Notes: generated by a model from the letters alone, not told the origin. A DNA stretch of 64,000 bases from Thermoactinospora rubra (GCF_002093975.1 NZ_KZ084330.1:200456-264455), one strand, 5' to 3'. Shown: positions 55,401 to 63,844, counted from the stretch's first letter. Made by a program: numbers and translations.

Positions 55401-55569
55401 CGTCAACGTCGGGGCGGACTTCACCCGCGCCAACTCCCTCGGCGCGCCGGCCGTCGCGACCGCCGACTCGGTCGTCCTGGGCTTCGGCCTGGAGCAGGTG
55501 GCCACCCCGGCCGAGCGCGACGACCTGATGAAGCGGATCGCCGACTACCTGCTGGCCGACCCGCGGTGA
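52489..55569 (+). CDS. Secreted M14-family zinc carboxypeptidase, large multidomain
   Basis: This 1026-residue exported metallopeptidase has a signal peptide of about 27 residues (LLLCGALVSLPSAPAAAEP), then a propeptide-like region. The M14 catalytic domain covers about residues 105-440. Zinc ligands are H173 and E176 (QHAREW) with H307 (INWHSAAE); the probable general base is E377 in TPEMST. LNRNFPNRWG carries the substrate-binding Asn/Arg. The remaining part of about 580 residues includes a possible glutamine-amidotransferase-like fold and a C-terminal beta-sandwich (KVAFDLSAYAGKKVEVSI). It probably degrades extracellular protein. Confidence 0.92.
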   Translation: MKRFSLAAASLLLCGALVSLPSAPAAAEPPEATGPKVYTAEITPDQLGLLQQEAVDREDVTTTAAEGGKVRLTIILNEIIADKLRKQGIDLREQAPVQARARAAATVFRPYSGPGNIREELLKAAADHPLIAKAVDIGTTLQGKPITAVRVTLGARALPDRVKPAVVYQAAQHAREWITPEMVRRLMHHYLDNYGKDREITKLVNTVDLWFVPVVNVDGYDHTFTSPDTRLWRKNLRDNDGDGVLETGEGVDLNRNFPNRWGYDNEGSSPVPASETFRGTAPASEPETKAQIALIERVRPKFVINWHSAAELLLHGVGWQFYTPSPDDLIHDAILGDAAKPAVPGYVPEIGAQLYTTNGETDGHFENAYGALTQTPEMSTCRTVSLIDPDDPWRPEDCVSGFHFPDDEKLVAAEVAKNIPYALSVAKSAHRPDRPVSAVGRTVPDIDPDEFAVSYSGDQQVAALIRRSLPVKLLHYRINGGRTHTVPVREWKGGERYGDEFDTYFAEYRGTVRGQKPGDKVEVWFTAATAKSPRFAYTVRDLAGAQVLVVADEDYKGVNPAYPPTVTAPKYARQYVDALAAAGRKALVWDVDADGVPHHLGALSHFKGVVWYLGDNRLTQDAADETITVFGTPRRDAQVADRAFHLTLALRDYLNEGGKLLYAGETAAYFGSVMTGGIYYGLKGFPDKPCVVTISTRDDCETLSNDFAQYWLGVSGRSAVNAPTGVEGTGTPLTGATGAFAAAGDNPLNEAGNFTVTSTLLNERDFPLFKSWPAAIYQGRTGPFEPVEGKWYAAARHVNYAYSRLVRTIDLTGVSAAQAPKLEAQLSYNTEANFDHVLVEAHTAGAEDWVTLPDLGGGTTTQVPAECEQGYYLAAHPQLLKYLTPGDPCTAKSWNAFTGNSGGWKKVAFDLSAYAGKKVEVSISYVADPGTGFQGAFVDDTKVTTTGGTLDAEGFETGLGPWTVPGPPPGSVNVGADFTRANSLGAPAVATADSVVLGFGLEQVATPAERDDLMKRIADYLLADPR

Positions 55570-55579
55570 CACATCCCCG

Positions 55580-56281
55580 TTAACACCCGCACAGCAGCCC
55601 CCGGAGGGCGGTCTCCAGGCACAGGCCGCTCTCCGCGGGGCGCTCCCACAGCACCCGCACCAGCGACCCGTCGGCGCGCACGGTCGCGCCGAAGCGGTCC
55701 AGCTCCCACAGCCACACCTCCCCGGCCCGCCGTCCCAGCAGGCGGGAGACGCCGGCGGCCAGCTGGCCGCGGTGGGTGTCGTTGACGTGGGCCAGGACGC
55801 GCTCGGCCGTCTCCAGCAGCGGGTCGGGCTCGGCGTCGAGGTAGTCCTCGGCGTCGAGCACGCCGGACTCCTCGCCGGTCAGGTACACCATCTGGCCCAC
55901 GTCCAGGCGCAGCAGCCGGGGCGCGGCGGCTTCGCCGTACCGCTCCAGGGCCTCGAACAGCGCCTCGTCGGCGTTGCGGGCGGCCACGGCGAGCGCGGCG
56001 TCCCTGGCCTGCTCGCGCGGCACGGCCTGCAGCCAGCCCTGCGCCTCCAGCAGGCCGCGGGGATGCTCCACGGTGCCGAGCAGGCGCATCGCGCACAGGT
56101 TGACCGCCACGGCGGCGTCCTCGGGCACGCGGTGCAGCGGGTCGCCGGGCCGTGCCAGGACGACCGGCCGGCCCTGGGCGTCCACGCCGCCCGTCGCGGG
56201 GTACGGCACGCCGTCCAGGGTGACCTTCGTGACGCTCGCGGTCATGGCGAGCGTGCGGATCCGCTCGGCGATGGGCGGCAT
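55580..56281 (-). CDS. DUF2470-domain protein (heme/iron-related family)
   Basis: This 233-residue cytoplasmic protein has a split-barrel-like N-terminal part and a C-terminal DUF2470 domain, recognised from ERVLAHVNDTHRGQLAAGVSR. Related proteins are linked to heme and iron use. Here the link is strengthened by two overlapping IdeR/DmdR-type iron boxes 17-50 bp upstream of the ATG at 56281. Expression under iron limitation is therefore likely. It is convergent with the M14 peptidase (10 bp between stops) and divergent from an S4 ribosomal protein gene. Confidence 0.85.
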   Translation of the reverse strand: MPPIAERIRTLAMTASVTKVTLDGVPYPATGGVDAQGRPVVLARPGDPLHRVPEDAAVAVNLCAMRLLGTVEHPRGLLEAQGWLQAVPREQARDAALAVAARNADEALFEALERYGEAAAPRLLRLDVGQMVYLTGEESGVLDAEDYLDAEPDPLLETAERVLAHVNDTHRGQLAAGVSRLLGRRAGEVWLWELDRFGATVRADGSLVRVLWERPAESGLCLETALRGLLCGC

Positions 56282-56297
56282 GACATCCCCTTCAAAT

Positions 56298-56331
56298 GTA
56301 GGTTAGGCTTGCCTAAGTAAGGTCTACCTAA
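56298..56331. promoter_or_regulatory. Overlapping IdeR/DmdR-type iron boxes
   Basis: GTAGGTTAGGCTTGCCTAA (56298-56316) matches the 19-bp iron-box consensus TTAGGTTAGGCTAACCTAA at 16 of 19 positions. A second register at 56313-56331 matches at 13. The pair lies between divergent DUF2470 and rpsD starts and could repress both when iron is plentiful. Confidence 0.8.
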
Positions 56332-56347
56332 TCACATTGAGGTGAAC

Positions 56348-56962
56348 GTGCGCTACACCGGTCCCAAGGTGCGGCTGTCCCGACGCGCGGGCGTGCCGCT
56401 GACCAGGAAGGCCGTCCGGTACTTCGAGCAGCGGCCCTACCCGCCCGGCCAGCACGGCCGCATGACGAACCGGCGCGACACCGGCGACTACGGCCTGCGG
56501 CTGCTGGAGAAGCAGAAGCTGCGCTGGTACTACGACGTGTCGGAGCGCCAGCTGCGCCGCTACTGGGACCTGGCCGTGCGCCGCCCCGGCGCCTCGGGCG
56601 GGGAGCTGGTGTCGATCCTGGAGAGCCGCCTGGCCTCGCTGGTGGTGCGCGCGGGGCTCGCGCCGTCGATCTACGCGGCCCGGCAGTACGTCTCCCACGG
56701 CCACATCACCGTCGACGGCCGCAAGGTGGACATCCCCAGCTACCTGGTCAAGCCGGGCCAGGTCGTCGCCGTGCGCGACAGGTCGCGCCGGATGCAGCCC
56801 TTCCTCGCCGCGGCCGAGGGCCTCTACGCCGACGAGCGCACCGCCCCCTACCTGGCGGTCGACCACGCGAACCTCACCTTCACGCTCACGGCCAAGCCCG
56901 AGCGCGAGCACATCGCGGTCCCCGTCGACGAGCAGCTCGTGGTGGAGTTCTACTCCCGATAG
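56348..56962 (+). CDS. rpsD: 30S ribosomal protein S4, cysteine-free form
   Basis: This 204-residue S4 protein binds 16S rRNA and nucleates 30S assembly. PYPPGQHGR near residue 32 and the S4 RNA-binding domain (SILESRLASLVVRAG, QYVSHGHITVDGRKVDIPSY) are canonical, as is the end EQLVVEFYSR. The N-terminal zinc-knuckle cysteines of the C+ form are absent. The GTG at 56348 is chosen because GAGGT lies 5 bases ahead; a GTG at 56342 overlaps that site. It lies outside any ribosomal operon, next to overlapping iron boxes, which is unusual. Some actinobacteria carry only this form, so whether it is a second copy is unknown. Confidence 0.93.
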   Translation: MRYTGPKVRLSRRAGVPLTRKAVRYFEQRPYPPGQHGRMTNRRDTGDYGLRLLEKQKLRWYYDVSERQLRRYWDLAVRRPGASGGELVSILESRLASLVVRAGLAPSIYAARQYVSHGHITVDGRKVDIPSYLVKPGQVVAVRDRSRRMQPFLAAAEGLYADERTAPYLAVDHANLTFTLTAKPEREHIAVPVDEQLVVEFYSR

Positions 56963-56964
56963 CG

Positions 56965-57450
56965 CTACCGGCCCTCCTGGGCCGCGCCGGACGGTGTGAG
57001 GCGGAAGACCCGGAGCTCCCGGCCCGACTTGGCGGTGTAGTGGTCGAAGACCGGCCACATGGCGATCAGCCGGGGCCAGACGGCCGCCCGTTCCTCGCCG
57101 GTCAGCAGCGTGGCGGTGACCGGGAAGTCCCGGCCGCGGAAGCTGACCCGGGCCGACGGCGTGGCCAGCAGGTTCGCGCTCCAGGCCGGATGGGAGGCGG
57201 TGCCGAAGTTGCTGCCGACCACCAGGAGGCCGCCGTCCGGCTCGGGCAGGCAGGCCAGCGGCGTGCGGCGCGGCAGCCCGCTCTTGCGTCCGGTTGTGGT
57301 GAGGACCAAGGTGGGAATGATGCGGCTGTTCGACATCAGCCGGCCACGGGTGAGCCTGTGAACGGCTCGGTCCAACGGGGGGATGATCTTAGGGCCGATT
57401 CGCGTGAACCAGTCGGTGGTGACGAGCCACTGCAAGAGGCGCTTCAGCAC
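56965..57450 (-). CDS. F420-dependent reductase-like protein (DDN/PF04075 type)
   Basis: This 161-residue split-barrel protein resembles the deazaflavin-dependent nitroreductase family. The segment TLVLTTTGRKSGLPRRTPL is the characteristic cofactor-phosphate loop, and VVGSNFGTASHPAWSANLLA is the conserved central motif. It would use reduced F420 on quinones or other substrates. The GTG at 57450 is preferred because TACACT 6-12 bases upstream could drive a leaderless transcript; an upstream ATG at 57507 adds a non-conserved Cys/Ser-rich stretch. It is convergent with rpsD (2 bp apart). Confidence 0.88.
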   Translation of the reverse strand: MLKRLLQWLVTTDWFTRIGPKIIPPLDRAVHRLTRGRLMSNSRIIPTLVLTTTGRKSGLPRRTPLACLPEPDGGLLVVGSNFGTASHPAWSANLLATPSARVSFRGRDFPVTATLLTGEERAAVWPRLIAMWPVFDHYTAKSGRELRVFRLTPSGAAQEGR

Positions 57451-57560
57451 CCGCGAAGTGTAGCAAGCGCTCGGTCGAAAACACGCCGCCGAAATGCCCG
57501 ACTTCATGACCGATAAACGTGATATAAACCATCGAACTATCGGTAGAAAGGCAAATCAAC

Positions 57561-57881
57561 ATGTCATACCCACCGCCGCAGTACGGCAGCGGCCCGCAGT
57601 ACGGCGGCCCACTCACCCACCCGAACGGCACCACGATCCTGGTGCTCGGCATCCTGAGCATCGTGGTGTGCGGCTTCCTCGGCCCGTTCGCCTGGAACAT
57701 GGGCAACAAGGCGCTGCGCGAGATCGACGGCAGCGGCCAGATCTACGAGAACCGCGGCATGGTCCAGGCCGGCCGCATCTGCGGGATCATCGGCACGATC
57801 TTCCTCATCATCGGGGTCGTCTTCGGGATCCTCTGGATCGTGCTGGCCGTGATCGCCGCGAGCACCAGCGGCGGTTTCTAG
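57561..57881 (+). CDS. DUF4190-domain membrane protein
   Basis: This 106-residue protein has a Tyr/Pro/Gly-rich N-terminus (PPPQYGSGPQYGG) and two transmembrane helices (about residues 25-48 and 73-100). The motif between them, MGNKALREIDGSG, is typical of DUF4190 proteins found widely in actinobacteria. Function unknown; such proteins may organise membranes or divisomes. GAAAGG lies upstream of the ATG at 57561. The end overlaps the convergent TetR gene by 4 bp. Confidence 0.88.
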   Translation: MSYPPPQYGSGPQYGGPLTHPNGTTILVLGILSIVVCGFLGPFAWNMGNKALREIDGSGQIYENRGMVQAGRICGIIGTIFLIIGVVFGILWIVLAVIAASTSGGF

Positions 57882-58516
57882 GGCGAGCCGGCCCCGTAGT
57901 CGCCGATCCCCTTCTCCAGCAGATCGAAGGCGGCTTGGGCCTGCTCGCGCAGCCAGGGCGCGATCCGCCCCCAGCTCTCGCCGGCCATCCTGAGCCGCAC
58001 GGCCTGCCGGGCGAGTAGCCCCGTGGCCTCGAGGATCTGGGCCGCCACCAGGCGTGGTCTCAGGTCCTCGGGCTCGGCGTCCGTCTCCTCCGCCAGCGTC
58101 CGCGCCAGCCGTTCCCGGCGCTGCTCCTCCATCTCGCGCATCCGCGCCGTCAGTGACGGGCTGCCTGCGACGACCCGCTCGAACTCGTCCGCGCCCTCGT
58201 TGAGCCCGTAGCGCCAGTCCTGCGCCTCGATCGCCGCCAGGAACTCGCGGCGGAAGGCCGCCACCACGCTCTCGCCCGGCCCCCGCTCGCGCACCACCCG
58301 GCTCGGCACGTCCTCCGCCTCCGCGCGCCGGTCCATGAACAGCTCTTCCTTGGTGCCGAAGTAGTTGAACACCGTGTTGACCGACACGTCGGCCGCCCGG
58401 GCCACGTCGGCCACCGTGACCTTGTCGAACCCGTGCGCCAGGAACAGCCCGGTCGCCACGTCGGAGATCCGCTGCCTGGTTTCCCGCTTCTTGCGCTCAC
58501 GCAGCCCTTCCGCCAT
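57878..58516 (-). CDS. TetR-family repressor of a divergent ABC exporter
   Basis: This 212-residue regulator has the helix-turn-helix VADVARAADVSVNTVFNYFG (about residues 35-54) and an AcrR-like C-terminal domain. It is divergent from an ABC ATPase-permease pair, and a 22-bp palindrome between them is the evident operator. TAGCAT (58523-58528) just upstream of the ATG suggests a leaderless mRNA. It probably represses the exporter and itself until a hydrophobic drug-like ligand binds. Confidence 0.92.
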   Translation of the reverse strand: MAEGLRERKKRETRQRISDVATGLFLAHGFDKVTVADVARAADVSVNTVFNYFGTKEELFMDRRAEAEDVPSRVVRERGPGESVVAAFRREFLAAIEAQDWRYGLNEGADEFERVVAGSPSLTARMREMEEQRRERLARTLAEETDAEPEDLRPRLVAAQILEATGLLARQAVRLRMAGESWGRIAPWLREQAQAAFDLLEKGIGDYGAGSP

Positions 58517-58538
58517 GTGGTCATGCTACAACTTTGCA

Positions 58539-58560
58539 GTGACACCAAATTTGGTGTTAC
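58539..58560. promoter_or_regulatory. TetR operator overlapping the exporter promoter
   Basis: The near-perfect 22-bp palindrome GTGACACCAAATTTGGTGTTAC has perfect 16-bp core arms. It occupies the spacer of a promoter with TTGCAG (58535-58540), a 17-bp gap and TACTCT (58558-58563), so binding would occlude RNA polymerase. Confidence 0.85.
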
Positions 58561-58570
58561 TCTAACTTCT

Positions 58571-59264
<694 letters not shown>

Positions 59265-59272
<8 letters not shown>

Positions 59273-59987
59273 GACCTGGCTGCTGCTGCGCCACCACCTG
59301 CGGCTCGCTCACCGCCACCGGCTGGGCCTGCTCGTCGCGCTGATCCAGCCGCTGCTGTTCCTGGCGCTGTTCGGCCCGCTGTTCGTGGCCGTCGGCACGT
59401 GGCAGACCCTCGTTCCCGGCCTGATGGTGCAGCTGGCCCTGCTCAGCGCCGGCCTGGCCGGCTTCGGCGTCGTCTTCGACCGGCGCTTCGGCGTCCTGGA
59501 ACGGCTCCGCGTCACCCCGGCGAGCCGCGTGTCGCTGCTGCTGGGGCGGGTGCTGAGCGACATGGCAGGGCTGCTGCTGCAGACCGCGCTGCTGGTGGCC
59601 GCCGGCTACGCCTTCGGGCTGCGCGCACCCCTGCCGGGCGTGCTCGCCGGGCTGCTGCTGATGCTCGTGGCCGGCATCGGGCTGGCCGCGCTGTCCTACG
59701 CCGTCGCGCTGACGCTGGACGAGAACCTGTTCGCGCCCGTCATGACCACGGCGGTGGTGCCGGTCATGCTGCTGTCGGGGGTCTTCCTGCCGATGTCGAT
59801 GGCCCCGCCGTGGCTGGAGGCGCTGTCGCAGGCCAGCCCGTTCCGTCACACGGTCGAGGCGCTGCGGGCGCTGTTCGCCGGCCACTACCTCACCGGGCCG
59901 GTGATCGCCGGAACGGCGGTGACCGTCGTGTTCGCCGCGGCCGGGCTGGCGGCCGGCACCCGCGTCTTCGGCCGGGCGACCTCCTAG
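59265..59987 (+). CDS. ABC-2 type exporter permease (DrrB-like)
   Basis: This 240-residue membrane protein of the ABC-2 family has about six hydrophobic segments. The first is near residues 20-42, and the last at the C-terminus ends in FGRATS. The central FDRRFGVLERLRVTP and the later LSGVFLPMSMAPPWLEALSQASPFRHTVEALRA segment correspond to conserved DrrB-type loops. It starts at a GTG overlapping the ATPase end by 8 bp, so the two are translationally coupled. The stop overlaps the convergent 74-residue ORF by 4 bp. Confidence 0.92.
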
Positions 59988-60208
59988 CGCCCGTCGTCCT
60001 CCGGCGGGCCGTACGGCTCGATGGCCGGGTCGGAGAAGGCCCCCTCGCGCCAGGCCTTCTCCGACACCCGCAGGCCGTACAGCCCCTGGTCGGGGTCGAT
60101 CAGCACCAGCCCGTAGGCCGTGTCCACCTCCTCGGGGTCCAGCTTCAGCCGCGCGACGGCGTCCTGCAGCGACGCGCCGGGCGGCAGCCGTACGGTCAGG
60201 AGGATCAT
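59984..60208 (-). CDS. Small conserved-looking protein paired with the subtilase
   Basis: This 74-residue acidic protein (ILLTVRLPPGASLQDAVARL, then LDPEEVDTAYGLVLIDPDQ) has a likely beta-alpha-beta-beta pattern. No family is named with confidence. It follows the S8 peptidase stop by 5 bp on the same strand, so it is almost certainly co-transcribed and may act as an inhibitor, chaperone or substrate of that protease. The ATG at 60208 has AGGAG-like bases ahead. Confidence 0.72.
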   Translation of the reverse strand: MILLTVRLPPGASLQDAVARLKLDPEEVDTAYGLVLIDPDQGLYGLRVSEKAWREGAFSDPAIEPYGPPEDDGR

Positions 60209-60213
60209 GGGAT

Positions 60214-61572
60214 CTACGCTACGCGCTTGGCCCTGCGGCGCAAGGCGGCCACGACCCCGGCGGCGTCGAGGATCCCGTAGCCGTAGTCGAAGTCGTAGCC
60301 CACGTCGCTGCGGTCGTCGGCGGTACGGCGCAGCAGCGACCGCAGCTGCGCGGGCGACAGGCGCGTGGCCGGCCACTGGGTGCGCACCGCGGCCACCAGC
60401 CCGGCGGCCACCGGACAGGCCGCCGAGGTGCCCGAGTCGGGCTCGTTCTCGCCGAACGCCTTGGATCCCGAGAAATGGGTGTAGGCGCACAGGTCGGGCT
60501 TGCGCAGCGCCAGCCGTCCCGGCCCCTGGCTGGAGTAGCCCACCCGCTCCCCGGTCACGTCCACGCCGCCGACCGACAGGACGCGCGGGTGGGAGTTGGC
60601 GCCTACGATCGGCCGCGAGGGGAAGGCGCACCGGCCGTCGGGGCACTCGCGCCCGCAGTTGCCGGCGGCGAAGAGGATGTCGGCGCCCGCCCGGTCAAGG
60701 CTGGCGACGATGAGGTTGAAGGGGTGCGCGGCGTTGTCGGAGTAGTTGCCGGGATGCCCCACCGGGAAGTCCCAGCGCGGGGAGAACGACCCCCACGAGT
60801 TGCTGACCACCAGCGCCCTGGTCTCGGCGGGCTGCGCCTCCAGCACCGTGCGCAGGTGGGCGAAGGCCGCCACGGCGTCCGACAGCAGGCCCTCCAGGGC
60901 CGATCCGCCCGGCCGGGTCGACAGCAGCACCGGGATGTCGATCAGCGAGGCCTTCGGCGCGGCGATGAGCGCGTCGAAGGCGCACATCGTGCCGTGGTCC
61001 ACCTCGAACTCGCCGGGCCGGCCCGCGACGCCCGCCGGGTTCCAGCTGCGCTCGGCGTCCAGGGTCACGTCCCGCCCCAGCTGGCGTGCCACGTGCGCGG
61101 CGTTGACGCCGGTGTCGAGGACGGCCAGCGCCACGCCCGTGCCGTCGAGCCCCTCGGCGGCCAGCGTGGAGACCTGCAGGAGGCTTTCGACGTCGCGCCA
61201 GTCGCCCACGGGCGCGTCACCGCCGCACGTGGGGCTGGACTCGACGACCGGATCGGCGTAGACGCCGACCACGTCGGGCCGCAGCGCCGGCAGGAGGGCC
61301 AGGCGCGTGGTCAGCTCGTCGTCGGCGATGGTGCCGCGCACGAGCACGGTCGCGTCGTCGGCGGCGAGGGAGAAGTCCAGGGGCTGGTTGAGGGAGAGGG
61401 GGTCGCCGCCGGCGGCCGGCACGGGACGCGGGATCGCCACGGGCGTGAAGGCCGCGTCGAGCTCCACGCCCGGGAGCCCGTCGGCGACGTCGGCCGTGGT
61501 GGGCGCCGGGCCGGGCTCGGCCACGGCCGCGACCAGATCGGGGGAGGGGCGTAGCTGGATCATGACCCGCAT
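60214..61572 (-). CDS. S8-family serine peptidase without signal peptide
   Basis: This 452-residue subtilase has catalytic D153 (VLDTGVN), H193 (VDHGTMC), the oxyanion Asn in FAAGNCGREC and S383 (GTSAACPVAAG). There is no export signal, so it is probably cytoplasmic or acts locally, unlike most actinobacterial subtilases. About 115 N-terminal residues precede the catalytic domain. Several cysteines lie around the Asn loop (CGRECPDGRC). It is followed by a 74-codon partner gene. Substrate unknown; some similar actinobacterial proteases sit in peptide-maturation loci, but no precursor-modification genes are near. Confidence 0.92.
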   Translation of the reverse strand: MRVMIQLRPSPDLVAAVAEPGPAPTTADVADGLPGVELDAAFTPVAIPRPVPAAGGDPLSLNQPLDFSLAADDATVLVRGTIADDELTTRLALLPALRPDVVGVYADPVVESSPTCGGDAPVGDWRDVESLLQVSTLAAEGLDGTGVALAVLDTGVNAAHVARQLGRDVTLDAERSWNPAGVAGRPGEFEVDHGTMCAFDALIAAPKASLIDIPVLLSTRPGGSALEGLLSDAVAAFAHLRTVLEAQPAETRALVVSNSWGSFSPRWDFPVGHPGNYSDNAAHPFNLIVASLDRAGADILFAAGNCGRECPDGRCAFPSRPIVGANSHPRVLSVGGVDVTGERVGYSSQGPGRLALRKPDLCAYTHFSGSKAFGENEPDSGTSAACPVAAGLVAAVRTQWPATRLSPAQLRSLLRRTADDRSDVGYDFDYGYGILDAAGVVAALRRRAKRVA

Positions 61573-61583
61573 GAGGCACCACC

Positions 61584-61618
61584 GAGTGTTCTTGGAGGGA
61601 TCGAACCTCCCAACACTC
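61584..61618. promoter_or_regulatory. Stem-loop in the subtilase 5' region
   Basis: GAGTGTT/AACACTC and GGAGG/CCTCC pairs form a bulged hairpin 12-46 bp upstream of the subtilase ATG. It could influence translation or end upstream transcription. Confidence 0.5.
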
Positions 61619-61759
61619 CTTCATCCGCGGGGAGGCGTCCAGCAGATCCGGGGTGTTGTGAGCTGCTGGAATACCGCAAAAGCAGGCGAATTTAGCGCGC
61701 CGTCTTTTCGGCCCGTCGAGATTTGGCGGAAGGGGATGCTTGGATAGCGGGCTCGTTTC

Positions 61760-61785
61760 CCCGGCCGTCCGCTCCGACGGCCGGG
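61760..61785. terminator. Hairpin terminator after the LCP gene
   Basis: CCCGGCCGTC and GACGGCCGGG form a 10-bp perfect stem with a 6-nt loop, 8-33 bp past the LCP stop (minus strand). Confidence 0.75.
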
Positions 61786-61792
61786 CGTGCCC

Positions 61793-63844
61793 CTACATGC
61801 CGCAGAGCTCCTCCAGCGACTTGGCCGACTTGTTGTCGTTGCGGGTGGGCGTCTGGGACGGCGCCGGCTTGCGGGTGGGAGAGACCGACGGGGAGGCCGT
61901 GGGGCTGCCCGGTGCGGCAGAGACGTTCGCGGCGAGCTTGCGGCGCGCGGGCTTCATCGAGTCCTGGATGGCCTTGCTCGCGGCACGGCGGATCTTGGCC
62001 CAGTCCGCCGAGCCCGGCCAGAACTCGGGCGGCACGAACTGCAGGCTCGTGATGCGCGCGCTCTTGACCTTCACGGCCAGCTTGGCGACGGCGGGCACCA
62101 GCTCCTGGGGGATGTTGGTCTGGGCCAGGCGCTTGGTGGCGCTGGCGATCTTGGTGAAGTTCCCGATGATCTTGTCGGGGGTGGCCTGCTGGACGAACGC
62201 CCCGATGACGCAGCGCTGGCGGCTCATGCGGGAGAAGTCGTCGGACCCGACCCTGGACCGGCCGTACCACAGCGCCTCCTCGCCCGACAGCCGCCGGTAG
62301 CCGGCCTTGATCGTGCCGGCCGTGCCGTACAGGCCGCCCCAGGGGATGTCGCGCTCGACGCGGATCTTGATGCCGCCGATGGCGTCGACCAGGTCCACGA
62401 AGCCGTACATGTTGATCAGCGCGTAGTAGTCGATGTGCAGGCCCAGGGTGTGGCCGATGGCGTCCATGAGCGCCCGGGGACCCTTGTTCCTGCCGCCCAT
62501 GATCTCGGGGTGGTCGTTGGCGAACTGCCAGACCTCGTTGAGCAGCCCGCCGTTGGGCAGCTCGGCCATGAAGCCGTTGGGGAACTGCTTGGCCAGGGGC
62601 GAGTTCGGCGGGAAGTGCACGTGCTGGAGGTTGCGCGGCAGGCTGAACATGACCGTGTTGCCGGTTCTGACGTCGACGCTCGCCACGGTCATGCTGTCGG
62701 TCCTGATGCCGACGCGGTTGCCCGCGCCGTCGCCGCCGACCAGCAGGAAGTTGACGCGCGTCCTGCCGTTCCAGGGGTCCTTCTCCGGCTCGGCGACCTT
62801 CTGCACGTCGGGGTCGGAGCCGCCCTCCTTGAAGATCGACGCCATGAGGTCGCGCGCGGTCATGGCCGTGTTGACCACCAGGCCGAAGGGCGCCATGACG
62901 GCCACGCACAGCACGCCGACGAGGATGCCGGAGACGATCTGCCCCCGGCTGTCGAGCCGGTCGGGGCCGAGCACGATGTAGGAGGTCAGCACGAGGGCGA
63001 ACCAGGCGAGGGCCCCGAGGCCGGCGACGACCGACACCGTGACGAGCGCGCCCCCGGTGGCGAAGGCGGTGAGGTCGTCGAGGTTGCGGGTCAGGCCGTA
63101 GGTCAGGCCGGCGACGAGCAGGACGCCGAAGGCGGCCAGGAGCGCGAAGCCGGTGCGGCGCCGTCCGGCCCGCAGGTGCGCCAGGCCGGGGACGATCGCC
63201 GACAGCGCGGTCCAGCCGAGGATGGAGCCGAGGGTGATGGGCTGCGCGAAGCGGGGGGCGAAGCCGAGGGGCCGCCGGGGGCGGCGGGCGGCGTCTTTCG
63301 AGCCGCTCGCGGGGCCCGCCGATCCGGGGTGGCCAGGCGTCCCCGGGGCGCTCGCGGAGCCGGCCGCCGCGGCGTGGCTTGTCGAGCGCGGCGTGCGAGG
63401 GCGGCTCGTGGGACCGGCCGTTCCGGCCTGGCTCGCGGGATCGGCTGTCGCGCTGCGGGTCCGCCTGCCGCGGCGCCTGCCCGGGCGGCCGCCGGGCGCG
63501 GTCGCGGAGGCGCCGGCCTGTCCCGGATCCGTCACGCGGTCCAGTCTGGGATCCGTCGCACCGGTGCCGCCCGGGCCGGGGCCCTGCGCGCCGGCGGCGT
63601 CGGCCTGACCGCCCGGCGCGTGGGACCCGTGGCGGGGTGCCCGGGCGTCGTCGACGTGGCCGGTCCCGTCCCCGGCGGCCGATGCGTCACGGCCGGGCGC
63701 GGGGGCCGCTCCGGCGAGGCCGCGGACGTCGCCGCCGGACGCCTCTCCGGGACCGGTGCGCCGGGCGTCGCCTCCCTGGCCCGCCTCGCGGCTCCTGCCC
63801 GCGCGGCCCCCACGGCCGGTGCCTCCCCCGCGACGCTCTCTCAC
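61793..63844 (-). CDS. LytR-CpsA-Psr (LCP) family cell-wall glycopolymer ligase
   Basis: This 683-residue membrane protein has about 195 disordered Gly/Ala/Arg-rich N-terminal residues followed by four transmembrane helices (about 205-360), where typical LCP proteins have one. The extracytoplasmic LCP domain (about 370-560) has the signatures VGIRTDSMTVASVD, FSLPRN, DIPWGG and the polyprenyl-phosphate contacts R in GRSRVGSDDFSRMSRQR. A Ser/Pro/Thr-rich tail ends in LEELCGM. LCP enzymes transfer glycopolymers from lipid carriers to peptidoglycan. A link with the nonulosonate cluster is speculative. GTG start with AAGGGAG upstream. Confidence 0.92.
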   Translation of the reverse strand: MRERRGGGTGRGGRAGRSREAGQGGDARRTGPGEASGGDVRGLAGAAPAPGRDASAAGDGTGHVDDARAPRHGSHAPGGQADAAGAQGPGPGGTGATDPRLDRVTDPGQAGASATAPGGRPGRRRGRRTRSATADPASQAGTAGPTSRPRTPRSTSHAAAAGSASAPGTPGHPGSAGPASGSKDAARRPRRPLGFAPRFAQPITLGSILGWTALSAIVPGLAHLRAGRRRTGFALLAAFGVLLVAGLTYGLTRNLDDLTAFATGGALVTVSVVAGLGALAWFALVLTSYIVLGPDRLDSRGQIVSGILVGVLCVAVMAPFGLVVNTAMTARDLMASIFKEGGSDPDVQKVAEPEKDPWNGRTRVNFLLVGGDGAGNRVGIRTDSMTVASVDVRTGNTVMFSLPRNLQHVHFPPNSPLAKQFPNGFMAELPNGGLLNEVWQFANDHPEIMGGRNKGPRALMDAIGHTLGLHIDYYALINMYGFVDLVDAIGGIKIRVERDIPWGGLYGTAGTIKAGYRRLSGEEALWYGRSRVGSDDFSRMSRQRCVIGAFVQQATPDKIIGNFTKIASATKRLAQTNIPQELVPAVAKLAVKVKSARITSLQFVPPEFWPGSADWAKIRRAASKAIQDSMKPARRKLAANVSAAPGSPTASPSVSPTRKPAPSQTPTRNDNKSAKSLEELCGM

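Noticed and set aside
56282..56347. Zur box upstream of rpsD
   Set aside because: No TGAAAATGATTTTCA-like sequence is present; the visible element is an iron box.
61584..61618. tRNA-like T-arm (GGAGGTTCGATCCCTCC on the minus strand)
   Set aside because: There is no acceptor stem, D-arm, anticodon arm or CCA-side pairing around it, so it is only a hairpin.
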